This document shows, one piece after another, positions 1-8,234 of a stretch of 32,518 nt of DNA. The notes beneath the pieces are model-generated. The model saw only the letters and a list, made by a program, of their open reading frames with translations, was not told where the DNA came from and did not search any database. This DNA comes from Ramicandelaber brevisporus (taxonomy: Eukaryota; Kickxellomycota; Ramicandelaberales; Ramicandelaberaceae), in the NCBI GenBank assembly GCA_025201865.1, contig MU602796.1, forward strand, positions 17,799 to 50,316, in the 5' to 3' direction. Position numbers and translations under genes: made by a program. Within the stretch, counting starts at the first letter, position 1. Every line of letters starts with the position of its first letter.

Positions 1-1488
1 CTCAAAGCAGATGCGGCAGCGCCGGTGTTCCGCCTTGCCGAGCTGCCGTTCGACGTGCTGGAGGCGGTGTCGGCCTATCTCGCCAGCTCGCATGCCGCCA
101 GGCTGCTCACGGTCTCCTGGCTGCTGCACGATGCATTCTGCCGCGCCGTCTGGACATGCATGAGTGTCACGGACGCGGTGGCTGCTGCGGTTCCCGCCTC
201 TGCCTGGCTGCGATATGGCCGCATGGTGCGCATCGCCCGCATCAGCTGCCGCAGCCGCGAGATGGCGCGGTGCATCCACATCCCGTGCGTCGTCCATCTC
301 ACCGTCCACCCAACCAACGTCGTCGCCGACATCTTCGAATCCGACCTGCCACGCCTCCGGCATCTGCAGCTCCGCGGCGCTGGCACAGCCGCTGGTGTCG
401 GCGCAGCATTGGCGTGGATATGCGCTGCCAGGCTGCGTGGCCAGGCGGTGCGTTGCGAGTGGGACGTCAATCTGGCTAGCCAGGCATTTGCAGACATTGT
501 CGACGCTGTTCTGGACACTGCTTTTGGCGATGCTTTGGATGCTTCTTTGGACGATGACACTCTCACCTCGCCGCTGGTCGATGTGGACAGCGTGCGCGTG
601 TCTGCATACTCTCGCTGGCCCATCGTCGTCAGCCAGATCCGCGCGCTGGCACTCGCCGTGACCGAGCTCGAGCTGGCCCACACTCTGCCGAACCACCTGT
701 GCTTCTTTGGCGAGCCGCGCGCCGTGTTCAGGCGGCTGCGGTCGATGACGCTGGTTGCACGGAAGTGGCCAGATGCGCGCAATGTCGACTCTGCCGGCAG
801 TGCCCTCTCGCCAGCGCGCTTCCCTGCGCTCCGCCGGCTCGAACTGTCGTTCGACGAGTTTGCAGGCGATGCGCATCTCCTGCTGTTCTTCGGCGGTGCC
901 TGGCCAAGTGTGACCGAGCTGCGGCTGCGCGACTGCACCAGCGACAGCACACTTGCCACCATCGCCGAGCGTGTCCCGAGCCTCACGCACTTGGCGCTGG
1001 TCCACTGTCCGGCTCGTGTCGACATTGCTGCGCTGTCCGCCAGTCTCCGGCTACTTCAGCATCTCGAGCTGACAGCATCCAGCAACATCGCTCTGCCCCG
1101 CGCCGATGCGTCTGTTCTGCCGCGATGGAGCGTCGCGTCCCTGACATTCGACTCCGATAGCGGCAGCGAGCCACACCTGGTCCCGGCTCTGTGCCTGCGG
1201 CTCATTGCGAGCCTGCTGCCCGCTCTGCCTGCTCTGCACTCGCTGTCGCTGTCGCTGGTCGGCGTGTGCGACTACAGCTCTGCTGCTGCCGGATTCGGCG
1301 CGCAGCCCAACACATCCGTGCGGCATCTCACCATCGCAGCCGGCAAGCACAGCCTCGCGTCCCAGAACATCCACCGGCTGATCGATCGCTTCAGCTCTCT
1401 CAAGCAACTGACTCTGCGGCACGCTTCAAAAGACGACCGAGTCCGTCTGCAGCTGGACTATCCGCACATTCGAGTTACATCTATCTAA
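1..1488 (+). CDS. F-box / leucine-rich-repeat-like protein, 5' partial
   Basis: The reading frame is open to the first base of the window, so the true start lies upstream; no ATG occurs in frame before the F-box. The visible N-terminus (RLAELPFDVLEAVSAYL, then an SHAARLLTVSW segment and FCRAVW) fits an F-box, which recruits substrates to SCF ubiquitin ligases through Skp1. The rest, about 450 residues, has irregularly spaced Leu-rich segments such as LRRLELSFDEF, VTELRLRDC and LTHLALVHC, as in fungal F-box/LRR proteins. The substrate cannot be inferred. The gene is much more GC-rich than its neighbours, and its last 40 bases including the stop lie inside an exact tandem duplication. F-box assignment is fairly secure; LRR is by pattern only. 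Confidence 0.72.
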   Translation, partial: LKADAAAPVFRLAELPFDVLEAVSAYLASSHAARLLTVSWLLHDAFCRAVWTCMSVTDAVAAAVPASAWLRYGRMVRIARISCRSREMARCIHIPCVVHLTVHPTNVVADIFESDLPRLRHLQLRGAGTAAGVGAALAWICAARLRGQAVRCEWDVNLASQAFADIVDAVLDTAFGDALDASLDDDTLTSPLVDVDSVRVSAYSRWPIVVSQIRALALAVTELELAHTLPNHLCFFGEPRAVFRRLRSMTLVARKWPDARNVDSAGSALSPARFPALRRLELSFDEFAGDAHLLLFFGGAWPSVTELRLRDCTSDSTLATIAERVPSLTHLALVHCPARVDIAALSASLRLLQHLELTASSNIALPRADASVLPRWSVASLTFDSDSGSEPHLVPALCLRLIASLLPALPALHSLSLSLVGVCDYSSAAAGFGAQPNTSVRHLTIAAGKHSLASQNIHRLIDRFSSLKQLTLRHASKDDRVRLQLDYPHIRVTSI

Positions 1489-1602
1489 AACAATTGTTAC
1501 TTCTAATTTTAGCTTCCATCGCTGGCAGCTGGACTATCCGCACATTCGAGTTACATCTATCTAAAACAATTGTTACTTCTAATTTTAGCTTCCATCGCTG
1601 GC
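1449..1602. repeat. Exact 76-bp tandem duplication spanning the F-box stop codon
   Basis: Bases 1449-1524 are repeated immediately as 1525-1600, and the match runs two bases further. The unit holds the last 40 coding bases and the stop codon of the F-box gene plus 36 bases of 3' flank. The second copy is therefore non-coding 3' sequence. There are no mismatches between copies, so it is recent or an assembly artefact. Confidence 0.95.
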
Positions 1603-1644
1603 TCACCAGCTTAACTGTTGGGTTGAAGCCCATTAGTTGTAAAA

Positions 1645-1932
1645 ATGCCTAGATATCTTTCTACTACCCTTTTAGTTAGTTTCACTTCCGCCTTGCTGTT
1701 ATTTTCACCCATGATCGCAATTTCTGGCATCCACTCAAAGCCCGTTCGCCAAGTGCATGAAGTGCAGGTCGCCCAACAACTGAATAACGCGGAGCATGAT
1801 GTGCACCTAGATATGGCTGCATTGACAAGGAGAGCGAAAGGGAAATGTCAGGAACTCTTGTGTATGGTACAAGAGTGTACTTCGAGCAATGACAACAGGA
1901 GCTATAACTACTGCTACAGCTACAAAAAATGA
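1645..1932 (+). CDS. Small secreted Cys-containing peptide precursor (95 aa)
   Basis: No family is recognised. The ATG follows a run of A, a good fungal start context. Residues 4-27 form a hydrophobic signal peptide, and no later membrane segment is seen. A pro-like region follows, then a dibasic RR at residues 62-63 that fits Kex2 processing. Cleavage there would free a 32-residue C-terminal peptide with four cysteines (C68, C73, C78, C90), enough for two disulfides. It starts 156 bases after the F-box stop on the same strand, immediately downstream of the tandem duplication. It could be an effector-like, signalling or antimicrobial peptide, but none of these can be chosen from sequence. A chance ORF is possible, though signal peptide, dibasic site and Cys cluster together argue for a real gene. 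Confidence 0.55.
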   Translation: MPRYLSTTLLVSFTSALLLFSPMIAISGIHSKPVRQVHEVQVAQQLNNAEHDVHLDMAALTRRAKGKCQELLCMVQECTSSNDNRSYNYCYSYKK

Positions 1933-2631
1933 GCTGCATGTTATACTTGAGATACCGCAGCTGTCTACAGTACACCATGGTTGTATGTATGATGTGGTAG
2001 GGGATGTACTTTGCAGTCGATGCCAGTAGATCGTTGCATGTAACATCAACTTCTCCTCGCTCAGAATGCATTGAATGCAGATAGTTTCGTTAGCTCTGCT
2101 ACTTCTGAAGTGACTGCGCAATTAGCACAGCGGACACACCCCGCCACTGAGATTGACAGCGACACGCAACCCACTCCGATTACACAATCGCTATCGACTC
2201 TGAGAGAGACTAGCATAGGTCGGTAAAAATAAAAGTGAAGTTCGTTCAATGCTGTATCGATTTCGCCATGGGCCACAGATGTCGTCTTCTGACGGAGAGA
2301 CAAGAGCTGACCTGCAATTTCTAATATCTGAAGATGGCGGGTGGGGCGGAAGAAGGGATAAAGGGGGAGGGTGTGCGGGATGGTGTTTGGCGAAGGTGTG
2401 TGTGTGTGTCTGTCATGTTAGTCGAATTGACCATCATTTGCTCACTCACTTCTATTTCTTCGTTCTATTATCATCCCTCCTCTATCTGTCAGGGTTGACT
2501 TCAGTCTATTATACCGAGCTAGTGCCAAGCAGCTGAGGAAAGAAAGAAAGAGAAGAAGAGGAGGAGGAGGCGTTTGTTTCTAATCTCTTCGTCATCTCTG
2601 CTGTACACTACTTTTATTCGTTTATTGCGTC
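1933..2631. other. Intergenic region upstream of ATG1
   Basis: I see no convincing gene in these 699 bases. It holds a short TG dinucleotide run (about 2395-2413) and a purine-only tract (2535-2570) ending 61 bases before the ATG1 start, probably in its promoter or 5' leader. An AG preceded by TTGAC near 2490-2505 resembles an intron acceptor but no matching coding exon was found. Confidence 0.5.
2535..2570 (+). repeat. Purine-only GA tract before ATG1
   Basis: An uninterrupted run of G and A sits upstream of the ATG1 start. It may be promoter or leader sequence; no specific factor can be assigned. Confidence 0.6.
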
Positions 2632-5600
2632 ATGACACGACAACAGCATCATCATCTGCAACATCGACAGTATCCAATTTACACAGCTGTAAAGCCACTC
2701 GAACCACAACAGCAACATCCACAGCCACAGCAGCAGCAGCAACAGCAGCAACAGCAGCAACAGCAGCAGCGTCGACCGTCCGCAGCCGCAGCCGTGTTTG
2801 CGGCCGCTCATGCCGCAGCGCCGCAAACCGGGGCAGTGTTCAGAGGCACTTTTGTGAGCAATGGAAGTGGAAACGGTGGTGCTGGCTCTAGTGCTGGTGC
2901 TGGTGCTGGCTCTGGCTCTGGATATCGAACTACCAACGGTAATGGGAATGTTGCAACTGTTCAGCAGCATCGACGCAATTCGCCAACTGAATTACTCCTT
3001 CAATCGACGCAACTGCAGCCTGCGGAAGGAAAACAACAGCAACAACCACAACCACAACCATTTCCACCCCTCGGTGTGTCAGCTTTCTCTCGCAACAACA
3101 CTTTCAACAATAATAACCCTCTCGCTGTGCCCAAAGTGTCGCAAGCGGTGGTAACAGCAGGTACATCTTCACAGTCGATCACTACGGACAAGCAGCAGCC
3201 AGCGAGCCGGATATCAAACGGAGTCACCGGTGCAGTTCGTCATCAGATGCAGCAACCACAGTCTGCAGTAAACCCTTCATCAGGGGCACAGCTTCAGCAA
3301 CAGCTTCAGCAACAGCAACAACAGCAGCAACTACAGCAGCAGCAGCCACGAGGCAGCAGCGGTATAGTGTTTACAGGAGGCACAACAGTGGGCGAGTATG
3401 TATTAGGAAGTGAAATTGGACATGGCTCATTTGCAACAGTGTCAAAGGGTATAGTCAAGCGAACAGGACAGTCTGTCGCAGTAAAGAGTGTCCACCGAGC
3501 CAAGTTAACATCGTCACTACTGCGCAATTTGGAGTCCGAGATTAGTATATTGAAGCGAATGCGTCATCCAAATATAGTGGCACTGTTGGATTGTCTAAAG
3601 TCAAGAAATAGGATTCATTTGGTAATGGAGTATTGTGAAGTGGGTGATATGGCATTTTACATCAAGGCGAGAAAAGAGTATCCTGCATTACGTGCTATTC
3701 AACCAACACTCAGCCAGCCCAAGATTATCATTGGTGGATTGAAGGATCCAATTTTGAGATTCCATCTGGGACAATTGGCATCTGCAATGTCGTATTTGTA
3801 CTCTCAAAAGATCATTCACAGAGATATTAAGCCTCAGAACATTCTATTGCAGGCTCCATCTGCAAACTATAAATTAGGAGAATCAGAACAGAATGGAGTG
3901 TATCCAAATGTTAAAATTGCAGACTTTGGATTTTCACGCACATTGCAGCATGCACAAATGGCAGAGACTCTCTGTGGATCACCATTATACATGAGTCCAG
4001 AAGTGCTGAGGTACGAGAAATACACAAACAGAGTGGATCTATGGAGTCTAGGAGTAGTGTTATATGAAATGGCAGTGGGCAAACCTCCTTTTAGGGCCAA
4101 TAACCATATTGAACTATTGCAGAAGATTGATAAAACCAACGATCACATTTTATTCCCCACTAAGGATGGCAATACTCAGTCTATCGATGACGATGATGTT
4201 GATGATAACAATGGTGGTTTCAACGGAAGTGGTATTGTGGCGAAAGATTTACGGGTCCTGATTGGTGGATTACTCAAAAAGACACCTTCCGATAGAATGT
4301 CATTTGAAGCATTCTTCAATGCACGTGTTGTAGTTGAATGTAGAATTGCATCAGAAGCCATTGAAGTGCCACCTCCCCCACTGGTCACTCCAATGTCATC
4401 TATGAAGCCAGCCCATCAACAACCACAACAGACGACATCTACATCTACAGCTACATCTACAGCTACAGCAACAACAGGTGCTTCCACAGCAATACCAACG
4501 GCAGCTGCAACCACTAACGCTAATAATACTACTAATACCGCCACTACTCCTTCTCATATTACGCCACCTCCTCTGCCCAATCGGCCATCAGAAACCGTGC
4601 TTGCAAAGGTGGTTGAACGAATGAAACTCCAGGACCCAGCAAACAAACAAACACATACTCAGCAGCAGCCACAGACGGACGCTGTGCCGCAGCAAACCAC
4701 AGAGTTGCCATCAGTATCTGTATTACCACCAACCATTCCAGTGGCAACAGGAGCACGCTGGCCAACAACAAAGGAGCCAATCATTGAGCGCGACTTTGTT
4801 GTAGTAAACAGAGATGCTGTAGTAATCAACAAGCAGGCTGACGAGCTTGGATCAACTCCACGTCCGCCTGCTGCTGATTTTGGACTGCGTCAGTTTTTAT
4901 TCGGTGGAGCTGGATCTCTGGCATCTGCATTGGGCCGCACTCCCGATAGTCCAGCCATCGATGATTTGCATTCGAACGCACCTGGACTCTTTGGTCAGAC
5001 TCAACAACCATCACAGCAGAGCCAGCAAGTCAACACGACAGCAGCAGATTTGACAGCCATTCACCAGAAATTGGCAATAGTGGAAGCGCAGGTTGTACAG
5101 CGCGTTGAAGACTTGGCAGGCAAAGCACATGCATTGATCAAATTTGCCAATCACAAAACAAACCAACTTGTAATGAATGAGACTATCCAGCAATTACCTG
5201 GCACCAGATTGAGTGCATCCCCTTCCTATCCAGGCAGCACTGGAGAGAGGCTGCAAATGCCTGCATCCTCACTGAGTGACAGTCCTTCTTCAGTATTCGA
5301 CCAGCCACCTGTAACTGTTGAATCAACATCAACCACGCGGGACATTACACGAGAAGTTGCACTCACATTAACACCAGATGATGGAATCAGAGTCTACTAT
5401 TGCGCACAGTCGCTGTTAACTGCAGCGATGGAGGCGGCTCATCAGCACTGGAGACTGGCTGGTGGAACTAACGGTGCGGTGACGTCTGTTTCATTTAATA
5501 ACACTGTTCAGTGGATACGGAACTTGTTCAATGATACTATAGACAAGGTAGAGTTCCTTCAAGGCTATGCTATGGCTCAGTCTGACTCTGATGAAGCAAA

Positions 5601-6159
5601 CGCTCGGCCAATTGGAGTTCACTCTGACTCGGACAGTGACAGAGAAGGTGATGCCGGCGATAATGATGGCGATGACAGTGATGAAAATGATGAAAAGAAC
5701 TCTCATGCAAAATCAGCTGCAATTGCTCAGATCATTTATGTGCGCTCACTTGGCATTGCTAAAGAGGCAGCCATAAAGGAGTTGGCGGGAGATGATCCAT
5801 TCAACTGCGAACGTGCCTACCAGATGGCTATTTCAATGCTATCTGCCTTGCTTGAGTTAACCTTCGTCGTCGCTGCGCCGCCTTCCGCCTCTGAGCACCC
5901 CTCGGATGATGATAGCAGCAATGACAATAGCGGTCGTTTGATGCCATCTCCACACATACAGCCTCGTCGTGCTTACCCTCCTTCCGCAGCAGCCAACCAG
6001 CAACGCCAGCAGCAGGAAGCCACGGAAACCTCGCAGCAGCTGCGCCGATATGTGGTGGAAGGTGAGAATCGAGAGACTATTAGCAAGTTTATTGCATCAT
6101 TAACTGCCAAGCTACAATCGCTACGCCGCAAGATTCTCGCCAGACCATCTTCTCCTTAG
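2632..6159 (+). CDS. ATG1: Autophagy-initiating Ser/Thr kinase Atg1 (ULK family)
   Basis: Atg1 starts autophagosome formation together with Atg13 and the Atg17 scaffold. The kinase domain spans about residues 254-568: glycine loop GHGSF, Lys in VAVK (K285), HRDIKPQN (D398), DFG (D431) and the activation segment AETLCGSPLYMSPE, whose T446 corresponds to the autophosphorylated Thr of yeast Atg1. An Atg8-interacting motif, FVVV at 722-725 after acidic ERD, aligns with the conserved fungal Atg1 AIM. The C-terminus carries helical tandem MIT segments (roughly 810-840, 905-985 and 1037-1085) that bind Atg13, interrupted by Ser-rich and acidic inserts. The protein is 1175 aa and has an unusual 250-residue Gln/Pro/Ala-rich extension before the kinase. 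An alternative start at 3247 (residue 206) would remove most of it. Confidence 0.93.
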   Translation: MTRQQHHHLQHRQYPIYTAVKPLEPQQQHPQPQQQQQQQQQQQQQQRRPSAAAAVFAAAHAAAPQTGAVFRGTFVSNGSGNGGAGSSAGAGAGSGSGYRTTNGNGNVATVQQHRRNSPTELLLQSTQLQPAEGKQQQQPQPQPFPPLGVSAFSRNNTFNNNNPLAVPKVSQAVVTAGTSSQSITTDKQQPASRISNGVTGAVRHQMQQPQSAVNPSSGAQLQQQLQQQQQQQQLQQQQPRGSSGIVFTGGTTVGEYVLGSEIGHGSFATVSKGIVKRTGQSVAVKSVHRAKLTSSLLRNLESEISILKRMRHPNIVALLDCLKSRNRIHLVMEYCEVGDMAFYIKARKEYPALRAIQPTLSQPKIIIGGLKDPILRFHLGQLASAMSYLYSQKIIHRDIKPQNILLQAPSANYKLGESEQNGVYPNVKIADFGFSRTLQHAQMAETLCGSPLYMSPEVLRYEKYTNRVDLWSLGVVLYEMAVGKPPFRANNHIELLQKIDKTNDHILFPTKDGNTQSIDDDDVDDNNGGFNGSGIVAKDLRVLIGGLLKKTPSDRMSFEAFFNARVVVECRIASEAIEVPPPPLVTPMSSMKPAHQQPQQTTSTSTATSTATATTGASTAIPTAAATTNANNTTNTATTPSHITPPPLPNRPSETVLAKVVERMKLQDPANKQTHTQQQPQTDAVPQQTTELPSVSVLPPTIPVATGARWPTTKEPIIERDFVVVNRDAVVINKQADELGSTPRPPAADFGLRQFLFGGAGSLASALGRTPDSPAIDDLHSNAPGLFGQTQQPSQQSQQVNTTAADLTAIHQKLAIVEAQVVQRVEDLAGKAHALIKFANHKTNQLVMNETIQQLPGTRLSASPSYPGSTGERLQMPASSLSDSPSSVFDQPPVTVESTSTTRDITREVALTLTPDDGIRVYYCAQSLLTAAMEAAHQHWRLAGGTNGAVTSVSFNNTVQWIRNLFNDTIDKVEFLQGYAMAQSDSDEANARPIGVHSDSDSDREGDAGDNDGDDSDENDEKNSHAKSAAIAQIIYVRSLGIAKEAAIKELAGDDPFNCERAYQMAISMLSALLELTFVVAAPPSASEHPSDDDSSNDNSGRLMPSPHIQPRRAYPPSAAANQQRQQQEATETSQQLRRYVVEGENRETISKFIASLTAKLQSLRRKILARPSSP
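2727..2770 (+). repeat. Mixed CAG/CAA tract encoding poly-Gln in Atg1
   Basis: A run of CAG and CAA codons encodes an uninterrupted Gln stretch in the N-terminal extension of Atg1. A second Gln-rich block lies at about 3290-3345. The CAG/CAA mixture is less prone to slippage than a pure repeat. Confidence 0.9.
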
Positions 6160-6408
6160 TATGATCACTCTTTTAGTTAATATCCTCTCCCTCCTCTTCC
6201 GTCCGCCCGCTTTTATGCGATGTTAGATCAAGCTATATCCATTTTACACATCTTTTTTCTTTTCTTTCTCTCTTCTTCAATCCGCATTGTATTCCTCCTC
6301 CCAAGCCAACTAGCCAACAGCGACAACAACTGTGACGGCAGCAGCTACAAAACAAGCAAATTGAAGAAACAAAAATTCAACACTGTTCAAACCAACTGGC
6401 AAACAGAG

Positions 6409-7326
6409 ATGACTACGACCGCAGCAAACACAGATGAGCTTGAGCAGCAGAAGCGTGAGTGGATGGATATTCAGCTTACATTGCGCTCCAAACTGAAGAA
6501 GCACGACGATGGCCTCACCTTTACGGCGACTTATGACCAGCTGCAGCAGACTCCAGCCATCGATGGCCTTACGCTTGTTGGAGGCGTTGACATTAGTTTC
6601 TTCATAGGTGAGTCAGACAACCGTGCTGTTGCTACACTTGTCGTCCTCTCGTATCCGGACCTCGAAGTTGTATACGAGGATCTTTCCGGTGATGATGCCG
6701 CCGATAATGGCAGCGGTGTTGTTCACTTGGAGCTGCCATACATTCCATCCTTCCTGGCGTTTAGAGAGGTGCCTCATCTCATCAAATTGGTTGATCGTCT
6801 TCGTCAAAAGAGACCGGATCTGATGCCACAGGTGATTCTCGTGGATGGCAACGGCATTTTGCACCCGCGCCAGTTTGGGCTCGCTTCGCATTTGGGAGTA
6901 GTGGCCAATGTGCCCACAATTGGCGTGAGCAAGAACTTCTTCCAGATGGAAGATATTGAGCCAGGCATGACAATTGCCAGCACCAAATCAACCTTTAGAG
7001 AAGCAGTAGCTGCCAAACGAGCCATATCCAAGAATGCCGATGTGATTGTGGATATCAAAGGCACACGGGTTCATGAAGATGAAGGTGAGACGGAGGTAAG
7101 AACGTATGGCGCGGCTGTGGCGTTTGGGAAAGCAGTGAGCAATCCGACATTTGTGACCATTGGACACAGAGTCAGCTTGGAAACTGCCATTGCTGTGGTG
7201 AAAGCAATGTCACTTCATCGCGTTCCGGAGCCAATCAGACAGGCGGATTTGAGATCACGGAGACGAGTTGCCGAGATTGAAAGTAAAGAAGCACCATCTG
7301 TCACAACTAGCTCAGATCAAATTTAA
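6409..7326 (+). CDS. ENDOV: Endonuclease V
   Basis: Endonuclease V cuts next to deoxyinosine in DNA; eukaryotic forms prefer inosine in RNA. All family motifs are present in order: GGVDIS (D61), YIPSFLAFRE (E120), VDGNGILHPRQFGLASH (D146, H152), PTIGVSKNFF and TIGHRVSLETA (H253). The carboxylates match the metal-binding residues of the E. coli enzyme. The 305-aa length suits a eukaryotic form. I chose the ATG at 6409, just before the conserved core. An in-frame ATG at 6220 would add 63 residues with a hydrophobic start that the family lacks and that looks like translated leader. It lies 249 bases after ATG1 on the same strand. Confidence 0.92.
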   Translation: MTTTAANTDELEQQKREWMDIQLTLRSKLKKHDDGLTFTATYDQLQQTPAIDGLTLVGGVDISFFIGESDNRAVATLVVLSYPDLEVVYEDLSGDDAADNGSGVVHLELPYIPSFLAFREVPHLIKLVDRLRQKRPDLMPQVILVDGNGILHPRQFGLASHLGVVANVPTIGVSKNFFQMEDIEPGMTIASTKSTFREAVAAKRAISKNADVIVDIKGTRVHEDEGETEVRTYGAAVAFGKAVSNPTFVTIGHRVSLETAIAVVKAMSLHRVPEPIRQADLRSRRRVAEIESKEAPSVTTSSDQI

Positions 7327-7400
7327 ACAAAGCGGTTACCGTCTCCTCAAAGCACTATTGCATTAAAGCTATGATGCAGATTCCCCACCAGCAGTATCAA

Positions 7401-7408
7401 TATAAAAG
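7401..7408 (+). promoter_or_regulatory. TATA box of the Gly-rich secreted protein gene
   Basis: A perfect TATAAAAG lies 94 bases before the ATG at 7502. This is the clearest core promoter element in the window and suggests strong, regulated transcription. Confidence 0.7.
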
Positions 7409-7501
7409 ACGTGAGTTGGACAGCTTGTATCCCGCTGATATGCTCTCGACTCAGTATCATATTCTTTGATAACATCCGACAACAACAGTAACAATACTAG
7501 A

Positions 7502-7795
7502 ATGAAGATGATTATACTCTCTCTTGCTGCACTTGCGTTTGTCGTGCTCGCTGTGCTCACCGTCGCCAACCCAGCTCCCGCACCAGAGCCAGCACCTGAA
7601 GCGACTGTACAAAAGACTCCACAGGATGCCAAGATTGATACCCGTGGCGGTGGCTGGAATGGCGGCTGGAACGGTGGCTGGAACGGTGGCTGGAACAACG
7701 ATCCATGGGGCTATGGAGGCTATGGAGGCTATGGAGGCTATGGAGGCTATGGTGGTTATGGTGGTTATGGAGGTCACGGTTACTACCGCCGTTAA
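7502..7795 (+). CDS. Secreted Gly/Tyr/Trp-rich repeat protein (97 aa)
   Basis: The ATG at 7502 is the first in frame. Residues 1-22 form a signal peptide (MKMIILSLAAL then AFVVLAVLTVA), followed by an Ala-Pro-Glu spacer. The mature part has four GGWN units (about residues 50-65) and then GGY units (72-89), ending in HGYYRR. There are no cysteines. Composition resembles Gly/Tyr-rich structural, adhesive or antimicrobial peptides of other eukaryotes, but that is composition only and no homology is claimed. The DNA repeats are near-perfect 12-bp and 9-bp units, so repeat number may vary between strains. A consensus TATA box lies upstream. A cell-surface or extracellular role is inferred from the signal peptide. 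Confidence 0.78.
   Translation: MKMIILSLAALAFVVLAVLTVANPAPAPEPAPEATVQKTPQDAKIDTRGGGWNGGWNGGWNGGWNNDPWGYGGYGGYGGYGGYGGYGGYGGHGYYRR
7649..7776 (+). repeat. Coding minisatellites for GGWN and GGY units
   Basis: About four 12-bp units at 7649-7697 are followed by seven 9-bp units (ggctatgga and close variants) at 7708-7776, all within the Gly-rich protein gene. Confidence 0.92.
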
Positions 7796-8234
7796 ACTTA
7801 CCACATGTCCACCATCTTTCGACCAACTCTACTCTGCGACATCTTTCTTTTACTACACTCGATAGACTTCTTCACCGCACGTGCGGTTCTTGTCATAGCT
7901 CGTCGACAATACGAAAAATATATATTATAAATATATGACTAGTGTCCTTTTTCCACGCCTTTTATTATTAATAGCAAACAATTATCATAGACTTGATAGT
8001 TCAGAATGCTCGTAACTGCAAATTGGAGAGAGGCAAAGTACCAGCAAGAGATAGTATAGCGTCAAACCCCCCCCCAAAAGCATGCTCGGTGGTTTCGCTG
8101 CACTTTTCCATCATTACCTGTATTTGTTTTGGATTGTTTGACTATTTATCATAGTTAGTAAGTTATGAATGAATCGTGTAATACATCTAGCCAAGTAAGT
8201 GATAATATTATTATTATTCAACAGATGTTTATCA
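7796..8234. other. Intergenic region between converging genes
   Basis: These 439 bases separate the 3' ends of the Gly-rich gene (+) and the uL6m gene (-). They hold a 14-bp palindrome with a central CACGTG (7874-7887), an AT-only stretch (7917-7936) that may contain polyadenylation signals, and a run of nine C (8067-8075). No gene is seen. Confidence 0.6.
7874..7887. repeat. 14-bp perfect palindrome containing CACGTG
   Basis: The sequence accgcacgtgcggt equals its own reverse complement. It lies 78 bases past the stop of the Gly-rich gene. It could be a bHLH site (E-box core) or a short hairpin in the 3' UTR. Confidence 0.7.

Noticed and set aside
25-27. GTG as start of the F-box protein
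   Set aside because: The frame continues open to base 1, so the gene is simply cut by the window edge.
75-1025. Long minus-strand ORF opposite the F-box gene
   Set aside because: It is Arg/Ser-rich shadow coding from the GC-rich F-box gene, with no recognisable domain.
2249-2536. Plus-strand ORF of 95 aa before ATG1
   Set aside because: It includes translated TG repeat and low-complexity sequence, and lacks a signal peptide or motif; probably ATG1 promoter/leader.
6220-6408. Upstream in-frame start for endonuclease V with a hydrophobic N-terminus
   Set aside because: The family starts near the 6409 ATG; the added sequence is T-rich leader-like and would act as an unlikely membrane anchor.
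6608-6613. GTGAGT donor-like site inside the endonuclease V gene
   Set aside because: The frame continues through conserved family motifs without interruption, so no intron is needed.
7466-7501. TTG start extending the Gly-rich protein
   Set aside because: The ATG at 7502 directly begins a typical signal peptide; the TTG extension would bury it.
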